DNA of 36,513 nucleotides from Gammaproteobacteria bacterium. Its GTDB lineage: Bacteria; Pseudomonadota; Gammaproteobacteria; Pseudomonadales; Azotimanducaceae. Below the pieces are notes generated by a model. The model made no database searches, had not been told where the DNA came from, and saw nothing but the letters and a program-made list of their open reading frames with translations. Shown here in pieces: positions 1 through 7,260 of the stretch (positions are counted from its first letter, which is position 1; every line of letters starts with the position of its first letter). The translations under genes and the position numbers were made by a program. The stretch is from assembly GCA_026708185.1 (NCBI GenBank), contig JAPOVK010000048.1, positions 1 to 36,513 of the forward strand. The letters are read 5' to 3'.

Positions 1-434
1 TCCGCGCACAGCACCTCGCCAAAGCGTCGTCCTGCCCGGTAGCCCGCCCGCGCGAGCAGCTCGCATTTCGCCTCATCGTCGTCCATCGCGTCGATGCGCA
101 GGCGGATGTCTTCGTCCGGGTTCATGGTCGGGACGCGGTCTTCGATCCAAGCGAGTACCTCTTCGCCCAGGTCCACATGGTCGGGATGCTCGTCGAAACG
201 GGCGAAACGCGGTCCGTAGAACCAAGCGAGTGCAACGCAATCGCCCGCCGGGTTCAGCCAAAGGCGAACGTCCCGGCGGTTGTCGAAGAGATCCATGTGG
301 CTGTGGGTGACCATCATCCAGACGATGTCGCCAGGATGCCAATAAGAACATCCCCGACGAGCGTCGAGATTGTGGGCCGCGAACGCCGTCATGCCGCGAA
401 GGTCCGCCTCCCCGTCGTAAGGTCTTGAAATCAT
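1..434 (-). CDS. GNAT-family N-acetyltransferase (partial, C-terminus beyond window)
   Basis: The reading frame starts at the ATG at 434 and runs off the left edge after about 144 codons. The last visible part (acidic stretch, then LLARAGYRAG) has the helix-strand pattern of a GNAT C-terminal half, where a conserved gap-helix precedes 'GF/GY' in the acetyl-CoA fold. The N-terminal part contains two consecutive aromatic/histidine-rich strands, as in tandem GNAT proteins. The start lies 5 nt after the stop of the enolase-superfamily gene upstream, so the two are almost certainly co-transcribed. Known of the family: acetyl transfer from acetyl-CoA to an amine. The substrate cannot be inferred. 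The family call rests on my reading of the translated pattern and would need a profile search. A high-arginine open frame on the same strand (73-1068) is an out-of-frame shadow. Confidence 0.6.
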   Translation of the reverse strand, partial: MISRPYDGEADLRGMTAFAAHNLDARRGCSYWHPGDIVWMMVTHSHMDLFDNRRDVRLWLNPAGDCVALAWFYGPRFARFDEHPDHVDLGEEVLAWIEDRVPTMNPDEDIRLRIDAMDDDEAKCELLARAGYRAGRRFGEVLCA

Positions 435-439
435 GGCAT

Positions 440-1483
440 TCAACCGCAGCCGAGCCCCGGACCGTCGAGGGGCAGCACCAGCCCATCGCGCATGGGCGGC
501 ATCGTCGCCGGAAAGGAGAACACCTGGCCAGCCGAAACCCACGGCATCTCCACCCACCGGGATGCAGGGGAGGTAAACGCCCACTGGATGGACGCGTACA
601 GCGAGGGGCCGAGGCGGAAGTTGTGCGGGCAGAGGGCGACGTTGTACAGCTCGGCGAGGGTGCTGATGCGCCGAGCGGCGGTGAGGCCGCCGATCTTGGT
701 GATCTCCGGTTGCACGTAGGCAAGCGCGCCGGTCGCGAGCAGCCGGTCGAAGTCCTCCAAGGAATACTCGTTCTCGCCAGCCGCCAGGTCGCAGGCGATG
801 GACCCGCCAACACGGGCGATCGCGCCATGGTCTCGCATGGGCCGTACGGGCTCCTCGAACCAAGTGACCCCCAACTCCTCGAGCCGCGAGCCAAAGGCGA
901 TCGCCTCCAATGGATCGAAGTGGCCGTTGACGTCGACCATGATCTTGACGTCGTCCGCGTACTCGTTGCACAGCCCCGCAATGAACGCAAGGTCGATCTC
1001 GTGCAGCTTGATCGCGGTGAATCCCGCCTCGATAGCGCGCTCCGTCTCGGCGTCCAGGCGCTCCGCATTCCGGTAGCGCGGGAAACTCGCGTAGCCGGGA
1101 ATGCCGTCGCTCACCGGGCCACCGAGCAGCGTCGCGACGCCCACGCCCAGGCGCTTGCCCTTCAAGTCCCAAAGCGCCAGATCCACGCCGGAAAGGCCCA
1201 TGAGGAAGATGCCCTGGTCGGCATAGCGGTAGCCCCAGTCCATGAGTTCGAACCAGAGCCGCTCGATGGGGTCGGGATCGCGACCGACGAGCCGGGGCGC
1301 AAGCATGTCATTGATGACCGCGATGATCGGCGATCCCGTCCGGCTCGGCCGCTTGGCGTCGTAGATGCCCCACCAGGCCTCGCCGACACCCTCGAGGCCG
1401 TCGGAGTCGCGTACGCGGATGATCACGTTGACCTGTGGCTGGTCGTGCAGCAGTTCGGCGGTGACGCTTTCGATTCGGGGCAT
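440..1483 (-). CDS. Mandelate racemase / muconate lactonizing enzyme family (enolase superfamily) protein
   Basis: 347 residues from the ATG at 1483 (MPRIES). The frame is open 81 codons further upstream, but that part is low-complexity and unlike the family. Both enolase-superfamily domains are visible: an N-terminal capping domain (about 1-125) and a TIM barrel. Probable active-site residues are the K159-L-H161 pair at the end of barrel strand 2, metal ligands D184 (VDVNG), E210 (WFEEP) and E237 (GENE), and H287 in a PHNF motif. A histidine at that last position is typical of the mandelate-racemase/acid-sugar-dehydratase subgroup. The likely role is dehydration or racemisation of a hydroxy or sugar acid with Mg2+ in the cytoplasm; the substrate is unknown. 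It is followed 5 nt later by the GNAT gene and preceded by the SnoaL-like gene (67 nt gap), all on the same strand. Confidence 0.9.
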   Translation of the reverse strand: MPRIESVTAELLHDQPQVNVIIRVRDSDGLEGVGEAWWGIYDAKRPSRTGSPIIAVINDMLAPRLVGRDPDPIERLWFELMDWGYRYADQGIFLMGLSGVDLALWDLKGKRLGVGVATLLGGPVSDGIPGYASFPRYRNAERLDAETERAIEAGFTAIKLHEIDLAFIAGLCNEYADDVKIMVDVNGHFDPLEAIAFGSRLEELGVTWFEEPVRPMRDHGAIARVGGSIACDLAAGENEYSLEDFDRLLATGALAYVQPEITKIGGLTAARRISTLAELYNVALCPHNFRLGPSLYASIQWAFTSPASRWVEMPWVSAGQVFSFPATMPPMRDGLVLPLDGPGLGCG

Positions 1484-1550
1484 GGAAAGTCGCGCAGAGG
1501 CAGTAACGAGTACATTCTGGCACGGGAGGACGCCTTTAGCCCGCGCGCAC

Positions 1551-1946
1551 CTACGACGCGTGCAGGAAGCTGGATCGGAACTGGATGCCCCAATGGCCGT
1601 CGACGAGGGTCGCGATCCAGAAGGTGTCGAAGCTGTGGTAGACGGTGCCGTCCGCACGACAGCGGTCGTTGCGTATGGCGATGTGCACCTTGTCCGTCCC
1701 TGCGTGCACGACTTCGAGACTCGCAACGACCGTGTGGTGCCAACCCTCCTCCTGCAACCGCGCTTCGCCGCGGCGCGAGCCGGCGATGAAGGCCTCGGCG
1801 TTCTCGATGGTGGTGAACTTCCCGTTGGCGAAGCGGATGTGCGGGTAGTTCAGCGTGTCCGCGTGGCGTTCATGGTCCTGGGCGTTGAAGGTACGAATGA
1901 AGGCCTCCACGACCTCGATCCCGCGCTGCGCGCTGTCTTCGTTCAT
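1551..1946 (-). CDS. SnoaL-like / NTF2-fold protein
   Basis: 131 residues from the ATG at 1946 (MNEDSAQ). Upstream of it the same frame stays open but is an antisense shadow of the DUF5916 gene. The pattern is that of the SnoaL-like NTF2 superfamily: an N-terminal helix (EVVEAFIRTFNAQD), a helix with small-residue turns (ENAEAFIAGS), then beta strands with HTVVASLEVVH, KVHIAIRNDR and a final strand pair ending in DGHWGIQFRSSF. Members are small alpha+beta cone proteins that act as isomerases, hydrolases or ligand-binding proteins. No catalytic residues can be assigned. It sits between the DUF5916 gene (68 nt) and the enolase-superfamily gene (67 nt) in a same-strand run, consistent with an operon, though each gap could hold a promoter. 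Confidence 0.8.
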   Translation of the reverse strand: MNEDSAQRGIEVVEAFIRTFNAQDHERHADTLNYPHIRFANGKFTTIENAEAFIAGSRRGEARLQEEGWHHTVVASLEVVHAGTDKVHIAIRNDRCRADGTVYHSFDTFWIATLVDGHWGIQFRSSFLHAS

Positions 1947-2014
1947 GGCGTGGTCCGTGCTTGCGACTCCCGCAGTATGGCGGGTTCGTAGGCTTCCGGG
2001 CGAGCCCGTCGCGT

Positions 2015-4162
2015 CTACAGCAGGTCGAAGATGCGGCTGTACTTCAAGACCAGTTCGCGCTGCGGCGGCCCCAGACCCGACCGGGCATCGAGCTCGTTGT
2101 AGACCAGGTAGAGGCCGGCGTTCGCGGAGCGCAGCCACGAGAAGCGGACGTTCGCCGAGAACTCCTCGTCCGCGTCGTTGTATTGAACGAGCGCAGAGAG
2201 GTTGATCTTCGGTGTGAACGAATAGGAGAACCCGGCGCGGGCCAGGTTGACGCTGAACGAGCCGTCCTCGGAATCGAGGTCGATCCGATTGTGGTCCCAC
2301 CCCGCCCACGCGGAGAGCGTCTCGTCCCGCCGGTAGTTGACGGTGGGGTAAACGGCGTGGCGGCGGCCGTTGTAGAACCCGCCTGTCACCAGGTGAGCGC
2401 CGGCGCTCCAGGTCGCGTTTTGCGGCGTGGCGGCGCCCAACTGGAAGGTTCGGGTTTGGTACTCCCCCGCCGGGACCGTCACGCCGGCGATGGCGAACGG
2501 TCGCTTGACGCCCTCGTGGATGAAGTTCAGCGCCGGCCACACGTCCGCGCCGTTCTTCCAGATCCACCAGCTCTCCAGGTGCAAGTCGCCGCTCTCGTGG
2601 TAGCCGTCGAAATCCCAGAAACCGGCGTAGGAGACGAAAGGGCGCCACTCGCGCAACGTGTCCTCGTCCACGAACTTCCGCATCGCGAATGCGCCCACCC
2701 GGCGGAAACCGGTACGGGTAACGAAGCCCACGGCCGGATCGAAACCGGAGCCGATCTCCGTGTAGGCGCCGTCGACGTCCCAGCCGGTGGAGTTGTAGCG
2801 GGCGTAGAGATTCATGAGGTGGTCATCGCTGCCGACGCCAGGCGTTCGGGTCCGGGCGACGAGCGCGTACATCTCCCCGTTCGCCCCAATGCCGAGGGTC
2901 CCGTCGATGCCATAGGTCTGTCTGCTCGAGGCGCCGCCGCGGCGGTCTGTGGCGATGAACCCCACCGCCGACCGGTTCGGGAGATCGCGGCTCACCCGGG
3001 TCACCGTGAAATCGTCTCGCGCCCTGCCGTCGGCCCCTTGCGCGCGCATGTGCAGGAAACCGAGATTGGTCGCCGCGCCCACCTTGCCAGAGACGCGCAC
3101 ACCGCCATCGATCGGCAGGCGGCGACCGTCTTTGGCGATGCCAATGCGCCGGGAATGGAACAGTCGCGTCCCGGGGAAGCCGACGCCGAAGGACCCCGCG
3201 TTCTCCAGGAAGAAAGGCCGCGTCTCCGGGAAGAACAGGCTGAAACGGCCCAGGTTGACCTGCTGCTTGTCCGACTCCACCTGCGCGAAGTCGGTGTTGT
3301 AGGTCAGGTCGAGCGTGAGACTTGGCGTGATCGAATACTTCACGTCGAAGCCGACATCGTCACGGCGCTGGACGCCGCTTCGATCCCCGCCGCGAGCCGC
3401 ACTGCCGACCACATAAGGCGTGACTTCCAAGTGCCGCCGCCGCGGGACGCGGATGCCATCGATCTCCCCCGCCAGGGACAGCCGGTACATCGTGAACTGG
3501 CGGGGAATCGGCGACCAGTACGCGACTTCGCTGGTGCGGCGGATCACGCGGGCGAAGTTGACGCGCCAGGTCTGAACGTCACCGCGCTCGTAGCGCAGCG
3601 ACTGGAAGGGAATCGCAAACTCGGCGCTCCAGCCGGTGCTGTGGGTCCGCGCACGGACTTTCCAGAGCGTACTCCAGTTCCAGTCGACGAACTCGCCGGC
3701 GACCTGGCCGTCGTACTCCGCGCCAACCGGGTTGGTCCCGAACGCCACGCCGGCACGGCCCGTGCCGAACGTGTCCAGAACCATGGTGAACGAGTCCGAC
3801 TGGGGAGCCTCGTTGGAGACCGTGATGGTCGCCGGGTCGGTTTCATGGCAGATGACGCCGACGTGAAGGGTGTCGTCCGTGAAGCCGAAGTAGACCTCCG
3901 TGCGCTCCGAAGCCGGCGCGCCAGTGTCAGGCAGCAGTTGCGTGAAACCCGTGAAAGGCGCAACGCCGTCCCAAGCAGGGTCGTTTGCCACGTGGCCGTC
4001 GAGCGTGGGCGCCAGGGCAAGGTCCGCCGCGCGCCCATGGCGGCGGTCGTCGGGCTCGGCAGCGGCTGCGGCGGTGCCTAGGATCAACGCGATCGCCGAG
4101 GCAGACGAACGGGAGAACGGCACGAGCGCCCCAAAGCCGTGTCCGGTCGCTTCGGCGTTCAT
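2015..4162 (-). CDS. DUF5916 domain-containing protein with N-terminal CBM9-like domain
   Basis: 715 residues from the ATG at 4162. A signal peptide is visible (SASAIALILGTAAAAAEP), and the 79 codons upstream of this start are not protein-like. Residues of about 45-230 resemble the family-9 carbohydrate-binding-like domain (LDGHVANDPAWDGV, then TEVYFGFTDDTLHVGV). The remainder matches the DUF5916 pattern: YSITPSLTLDLTYNTDFAQVE followed by FFPETRPFFLENAGSF, then repeated amphipathic strands ending in a strand with a C-terminal leucine, which suggests an outer-membrane beta barrel. These proteins are common in Bacteroidetes, Gammaproteobacteria and related Gram-negatives; their function is not established. 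A TATAAT hexamer lies 9 nt upstream of the start and no ribosome-binding sequence is seen, suggesting a leaderless message. A long open frame on the opposite strand (1961-4081) is a GC-driven shadow. Confidence 0.9.
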   Translation of the reverse strand: MNAEATGHGFGALVPFSRSSASAIALILGTAAAAAEPDDRRHGRAADLALAPTLDGHVANDPAWDGVAPFTGFTQLLPDTGAPASERTEVYFGFTDDTLHVGVICHETDPATITVSNEAPQSDSFTMVLDTFGTGRAGVAFGTNPVGAEYDGQVAGEFVDWNWSTLWKVRARTHSTGWSAEFAIPFQSLRYERGDVQTWRVNFARVIRRTSEVAYWSPIPRQFTMYRLSLAGEIDGIRVPRRRHLEVTPYVVGSAARGGDRSGVQRRDDVGFDVKYSITPSLTLDLTYNTDFAQVESDKQQVNLGRFSLFFPETRPFFLENAGSFGVGFPGTRLFHSRRIGIAKDGRRLPIDGGVRVSGKVGAATNLGFLHMRAQGADGRARDDFTVTRVSRDLPNRSAVGFIATDRRGGASSRQTYGIDGTLGIGANGEMYALVARTRTPGVGSDDHLMNLYARYNSTGWDVDGAYTEIGSGFDPAVGFVTRTGFRRVGAFAMRKFVDEDTLREWRPFVSYAGFWDFDGYHESGDLHLESWWIWKNGADVWPALNFIHEGVKRPFAIAGVTVPAGEYQTRTFQLGAATPQNATWSAGAHLVTGGFYNGRRHAVYPTVNYRRDETLSAWAGWDHNRIDLDSEDGSFSVNLARAGFSYSFTPKINLSALVQYNDADEEFSANVRFSWLRSANAGLYLVYNELDARSGLGPPQRELVLKYSRIFDLL

Positions 4163-4171
4163 GGCCGGTCG

Positions 4172-4177
4172 ATTATA
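4172..4177 (-). promoter_or_regulatory. -10 hexamer directly upstream of the DUF5916 start
   Basis: Read on the minus strand, 4177-4172 is a perfect TATAAT ending 9 nt before the ATG at 4162. A transcript starting 7-8 nt downstream would have a leader of only 1-2 nt. No convincing -35 hexamer is seen at 16-18 nt. Confidence 0.45.
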
Positions 4178-4332
4178 GTGGCGCGCGAGGCGATGGCTTG
4201 CGCGATGAAGATGCTCAACGAGACAGTGGTCGAGAAGTACATGTGCTGGCGGGCTCCTCCATGGCGCCAAGGCCGCGGTGGTGCTGCCACTGGTCGCGGC
4301 ATGCATCGCTGAGGAAGAATCCGCGCCTTCAC

Positions 4333-4347
4333 CGGACCACTGGTCCG
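4333..4347. repeat. Short REP-like hairpin CGGACC-ACT-GGTCCG
   Basis: A perfect 6-bp stem with a 3-nt loop. It matches, apart from one loop base, the hairpin core CGGACC-TACT-GGTCCG found upstream of two other genes here (19835-19850 and 24086-24101). It could be a decayed member of the same dispersed repeat; with only 15 bp the resemblance could also be chance. Confidence 0.35.
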
Positions 4348-4689
4348 TGACAAACTCAACATGCTGATTTAACAGCGTTTTAGTGAGGTTGTCCAGCACA
4401 TGTTACTGGTACAGTTAGTGCTTCCAGTGGGAGGACCGGAGCGCCTTGTTGCAACGTCCTGCTTTTGGAACGTCGCGGCAAACACTGCACGGTTTTCCGG
4501 TGTGCGCGAGGTGCGCCTCGTCGAGGCGCAAGCTCAGCGACATCGTCGAGAACCGGGCGGTTGGGTCTTGGGAACGGTGGACAATGGCGCCACGTCGCCT
4601 CTCGAGCCGCAGCTCCCGGAGGAAGTTCTCCGTCCCAGAGCTGCCAGTGCGCAGGTCGGGGGCCACTCGAGCCGACGATCATCCAGCGG

Positions 4690-4975
4690 CCGCCTCCAAG
4701 TCGGCGTGCGCTTCCGGCAGCCGGCTGCTGGGATCCTTGAGGGTGCCGTCGGCATGCAGGTAGTGGTACAGCGGGCTTGCTCGGCATGTCGTCGTCCCGG
4801 CAGATGTCCGCGATCGACCGTGACTGGTCGGCCATGAGATGGCGTGCGTATCGCAGCCTGTCGACGGTCATGATCCGCGGCCGTCCGTCCTTGCGACCGC
4901 GTGCGCGAGCCGGCTTGACGCCTTCGTGGACGCGCTGGCGGATAACGTCGCCCGTCTCGCGGGTGCATCCGTCCA
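4690..4975 (-). pseudogene. Serine recombinase (resolvase/invertase) C-terminal remnant, frameshifted
   Basis: Read on the minus strand, one frame gives VHEGVKPARARGRKDGRP followed by DRLRYARHLMADQSRSIADICRD. This is the classic end of a resolvase/invertase: linker helix, GRKxGRP, then a helix-turn-helix. After that the frame shifts, and a second frame supplies the expected continuation LYHYLHADGTLKDPSSR. The catalytic N-terminal domain with its serine is absent upstream, where nothing recognisable is found. The gene is therefore dead and truncated. It is a trace of a former mobile element and lies head-to-head with the dnaB remnant. The continuation in a different frame is read directly from the sequence; the family assignment is from knowledge of resolvase C-termini. 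Confidence 0.75.
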
Positions 4976-5082
4976 GCGAGCCGGCGTGGGCGTCGCCGGC
5001 GATCCGGGAGAGCCCGGCGAAGAGTCAGGCTGGCCGTCCGCGAACCGGGTCGTCTCGTCTCGGACTTGGTCGCGCTGTCTCG

Positions 5083-5655
5083 GAGACCCTGCGCGTGGAA
5101 CTCAGCGACGCCAGGACGTTATCCGTGCCGATCGACAACGTGACCGTGCGGGACGCGCTCTCCAACCGATCGCTCCTCGACAAGGCGGGCGGCGCCGCCT
5201 ACCTGGTCGACCTAGTGGAGTCCACGCCCGGGGCGTCGAACGTGGCGGCGTACGCGCGCATCGTGCGGGAGCGGGCGACGCGGCGCCGGATGCTCGCGGT
5301 CGCGAACGGGATCGCGGCGTCGACGCTCGACCCGGAGTGCCGACAGCGAGACGGTCGTCGGCGAGGCGGAGCGGGAGGTATTCGCGATCCGCGATCGCTG
5401 AAGGCGCTGGCGAAGGAGCTGCCCTGCCCGATGGTGGCGTGCTCCTAGCTGAACCGGAGCCTGGAGCAGCGCCAGGACAAGCGTCCGCGGCTGTCAGATC
5501 TGCGGGAGGTCGGGGGCGATCGAGCAGGACGCGGACAGTCCGGACCGGACCCTTGCGGAGATCATCGTGGGCAAGTGCCCGGGTGCGAACGTCGGTACGA
5601 GCTGCGAGCTGTCACCTCGCCGGATGGGGTTCGACCCGCCTCGCCTCCACCACGC
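5083..5655 (+). pseudogene. dnaB: Replicative DNA helicase (DnaB) remnant with internal deletion, frameshifts and a nonsense codon
   Basis: Three in-order pieces of DnaB lie in different plus-strand frames. The first (about 5122-5335) reads LLDKAGGAAYLVDLVESTP then NVAAYARIVRERATRRRML, the N-terminal domain and its linker helix. The second (about 5342-5400) reads SETVVGEAEREVFAIRDR in a shifted frame. The third begins SLKALAKELPCPMVACS, meets TAG at 5446-5448 where the family has Q, continues LNRSLEQRQDKRPRLSDLRE, shifts again to GAIEQDAD and ends near AEIIVGK. The roughly 200-residue core with Walker A and B is missing. It is clearly non-functional. The source could be an old chromosomal duplicate or a phage/plasmid helicase. 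Confidence 0.85.
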
Positions 5656-5819
5656 TAGCAACAGTCGCATTTGAGGTCGTCCTTACAGGCCTCGTAGCAA
5701 GATGAGGCTCCCGACTCGCCGCCGTTGCAGGTGCATTCTACGCAGTCGGCTTCGCAATAGCAGATCAGCACGCGCCCCGGGCAATACCCCCTACAGGCCA
5801 AGCGGAGTACTTCGCACAT
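5655..5819 (-). CDS. Cysteine-rich small ORF or displaced C-terminal tail (54 residues, 13 Cys)
   Basis: From the ATG at 5819 to the TAG at 5655-5657 this frame encodes 54 residues with 13 cysteines, in clusters such as CYCEADCVECTC, SSCYEAC and CDCC. It overlaps the last 55 nt of the longer secreted-protein gene in the -1 frame. No ribosome-binding site precedes its ATG, and the frame stays open upstream through the shared region, so it is more likely the original C-terminus of the upstream protein separated by a single-base indel near 5850-5880 than an independent gene. Arranged after a secreted domain it would be a metal-binding or disulfide-rich tail. I do not recognise the family. A modified-peptide precursor is possible, but no maturation enzyme is nearby. 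Confidence 0.4.
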   Translation of the reverse strand: MCEVLRLACRGYCPGRVLICYCEADCVECTCNGGESGASSCYEACKDDLKCDCC

Positions 5820-6562
5820 ATTGTCGTGGAAGTCGTGGAGTATTTGCAGAACACCGGGCCGACCCCGCCGTGTTCGGGGATGCAGTCGATCAAAATCGCC
5901 TCGGTCATTCGGTCCGTAAGCATCTTCCGCGCCAATCCATAGTCGGGCGAGGAGAGCATCTCGCTGGCCGTCAACCGCGCCTCCTCCCAAACGCCCCTGT
6001 CGAGGTTCTGCGCGATGTGAACCCAGAGCAGGTCCGTGAACGGAACCTTATCTTGCGACCGGAACGATGCGAGATCGTCGCCCAAGTGGTGCCCCAGAGC
6101 CGTCCACAGTTGTTCCTCCGTCAAGGAGAGCTCCCACCGTGTTCCGCCCCTGACCTTGCCGTCAGGCGTCCTGATCAGAACTTCTGGCCACTGGTGATGA
6201 AGCGCAGCGGCCTGCCCGACAGCCCTGCCAGCGAGGCGAAGGTGGGGCATATCCAGCAACAGTTGTTCGGGGGTCGAGTGGGTGGTCGCCAGCATATCAT
6301 CGTTGAACTGCCTTTCGGCAAGAACCCAAGCGACATCGCCAGTGGATACGCCGGGAAGCATGGCGCGCAGCTCCGCGACGGTGTGGTCCGTCTCCTGCGA
6401 CCGGTTCCACCCCGCGGTGAAGGTGGTCCAAACATGCATTTCGGCCTCCGTGAGCGGCGGAACGCTCGTCTCCGCCTGCCCTCCGGAGACACCATGTCCG
6501 ACCAGCAGACTCACTACGACGAATGCTCGTCCAAGGTGGTCCGCGAGTAGTTTCTTCTTCAT
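5765..6562 (-). CDS. Hypothetical secreted protein, possibly frameshifted before a Cys-rich tail
   Basis: 265 residues from the ATG at 6562, which has AGGGAGAG at a good distance upstream; a further in-frame ATG 8 codons earlier lacks one. An N-terminal signal peptide is visible (MKKKLL, then AFVVVSLLVGHGVSGGQAE). The mature part is mostly helical, with tryptophans and a region about RTPDGKVRGGTRWELSLTEEQLW. I recognise no family or catalytic motif. Its last 20 or so residues (about CKYSTTSTTIC to GIARGAC) look less natural than the overlapping -1 frame, which continues into a 13-cysteine tail ending at 5655. The likely intact protein is therefore about 300 residues, ending CDCC. Upstream lies a 700-nt gene-free region with palindromes; downstream it converges on the dead dnaB. 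Confidence 0.65.
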   Translation of the reverse strand: MKKKLLADHLGRAFVVVSLLVGHGVSGGQAETSVPPLTEAEMHVWTTFTAGWNRSQETDHTVAELRAMLPGVSTGDVAWVLAERQFNDDMLATTHSTPEQLLLDMPHLRLAGRAVGQAAALHHQWPEVLIRTPDGKVRGGTRWELSLTEEQLWTALGHHLGDDLASFRSQDKVPFTDLLWVHIAQNLDRGVWEEARLTASEMLSSPDYGLARKMLTDRMTEAILIDCIPEHGGVGPVFCKYSTTSTTICAKYSAWPVGGIARGAC

Positions 6563-6734
6563 GGGTTTCTCTCCCTTGATCGTCATGGTGAAGCCGCCGC
6601 CAGTTCATCCGGCCACGGCCGCGTCCCCCGTCCGGGAAGGAGATTCTGCCAAATCACTCCCGGACGGATGTCGGCCCCGCGAACCTATCAGTTTCCGAAT
6701 CCGGCCGCCACCGCTATCGACGGCTTTGTCAAAG

Positions 6735-6778
6735 CAATTCAGAGATGTCCCCTTTTCTCCAATTCAGAGATGTCCCCT
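6735..6778. repeat. Two 19-bp direct repeats, 25-bp period
   Basis: The sequence CAATTCAGAGATGTCCCCT occurs at 6735-6753 and again at 6760-6778. Similar 'AGAGATGTCC' repeats are, from general knowledge, seen at ends of some insertion sequences, so this could be an IS-end scar. No transposase is adjacent. Confidence 0.7.
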
Positions 6779-6858
6779 CCGGCGAGCGGTGTTCACGTCC
6801 GCCCCGCAGGGTACCCAGACCCGACGGCATCGCGAAATGCGTGCCGCCGCCGTCTTCT

Positions 6859-6902
6859 ATTGACTGACTTGTCAGTCAATGTCGTGCATGCACGACATTG
6901 AC
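6859..6902. promoter_or_regulatory. Two overlapping perfect palindromes, operator-like
   Basis: 6859-6880 is a perfect inverted repeat: half-site ATTGACTGAC, centre TT, then GTCAGTCAAT. 6875-6902 is a second, uninterrupted 28-bp perfect palindrome with half-site GTCAATGTCGTGCA. They share 6 bp. The first resembles TetR-family operators (TGACTGAC..GTCAGTCA), an inference from family knowledge. No regulator gene is adjacent and the nearest start codon (6562) is about 300 bp away. Neither is followed by a T-run, so a terminator is unlikely. Confidence 0.5.
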
Positions 6903-7260
6903 CGGACGCGGCTGGCCGGGGTTAACAGGCCCGGCCAGGTCCGTCGATTCATGTCGTCGGCCCGACTCGGCCTCTGATGCGGACACGAACCCGCACCACG
7001 CCTGCATCACCGGTCGGCACCTGTCCGGGAGGGGCGTCGAGAAGCGCATAGCCACCGCTATGCGCAAGACTCCGACTCCCCCGAAGACCGCTCGGAGACA
7101 TCGATCCGAAGACGGTTGAACCCCTTGCCGCCGCAACTGAATGTGCGCGAGGGTTTTTTGGGCGGTATGTGCAAGAACGCCTGCGCGGGAGGCCGTAGCC
7201 AGAACGGGGTTGTGGCTCGGGTCGTCGTCGGCCGAGCCGTTTTCTCCACAAAACATTGTT

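Larger units (their letters stand above)
4163..4689. other. Gene-poor stretch between the DUF5916 gene and the recombinase remnant
   Basis: I see no credible gene in these 527 bases on either strand; the open frames are arginine-rich and overlap each other. The stretch contains a small perfect hairpin (4333-4347) related to repeats elsewhere in the window, and an AT-richer patch around 4350-4400. It may contain further unrecognisable decay products, because recombinase and helicase remnants follow immediately. Confidence 0.5.
6563..7260. other. Gene-free region with repeats and palindromes
   Basis: About 700 bases without a credible gene. It holds a pair of direct repeats (6735-6778), two overlapping perfect palindromes (6859-6902), and a hairpin with a 9-bp stem, GCGCATAGC, loop 7053-7056, and its complement at 7057-7065. 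A T6 tract at about 7153 has no stem in front of it. The open frames here are arginine- and proline-rich and mutually overlapping. The stretch lies between the secreted-protein gene and the 3' end of the integrase, and probably belongs to the debris of mobile DNA. Confidence 0.55.

Noticed and set aside
425-1789. 454-codon plus-strand frame
   Set aside because: Antisense to the enolase-superfamily gene, whose active-site residues are complete.
1961-4081. Open frame of 706 codons on the plus strand
   Set aside because: It is exactly antisense to the DUF5916 gene, has no family pattern, and its composition (Arg, Val, Glu, Pro-rich) is that of a GC-driven antisense shadow.
5100-5650. dnaB remnant as a functional small helicase or a programmed-frameshift gene
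   Set aside because: The Walker A/B core is absent, a nonsense codon interrupts it, and at least two shifts are needed.
7141-7180. T6 tract as a rho-independent terminator
   Set aside because: No GC-rich stem directly precedes the T-run, and the nearest hairpin (7044-7065) is about 90 bp away.
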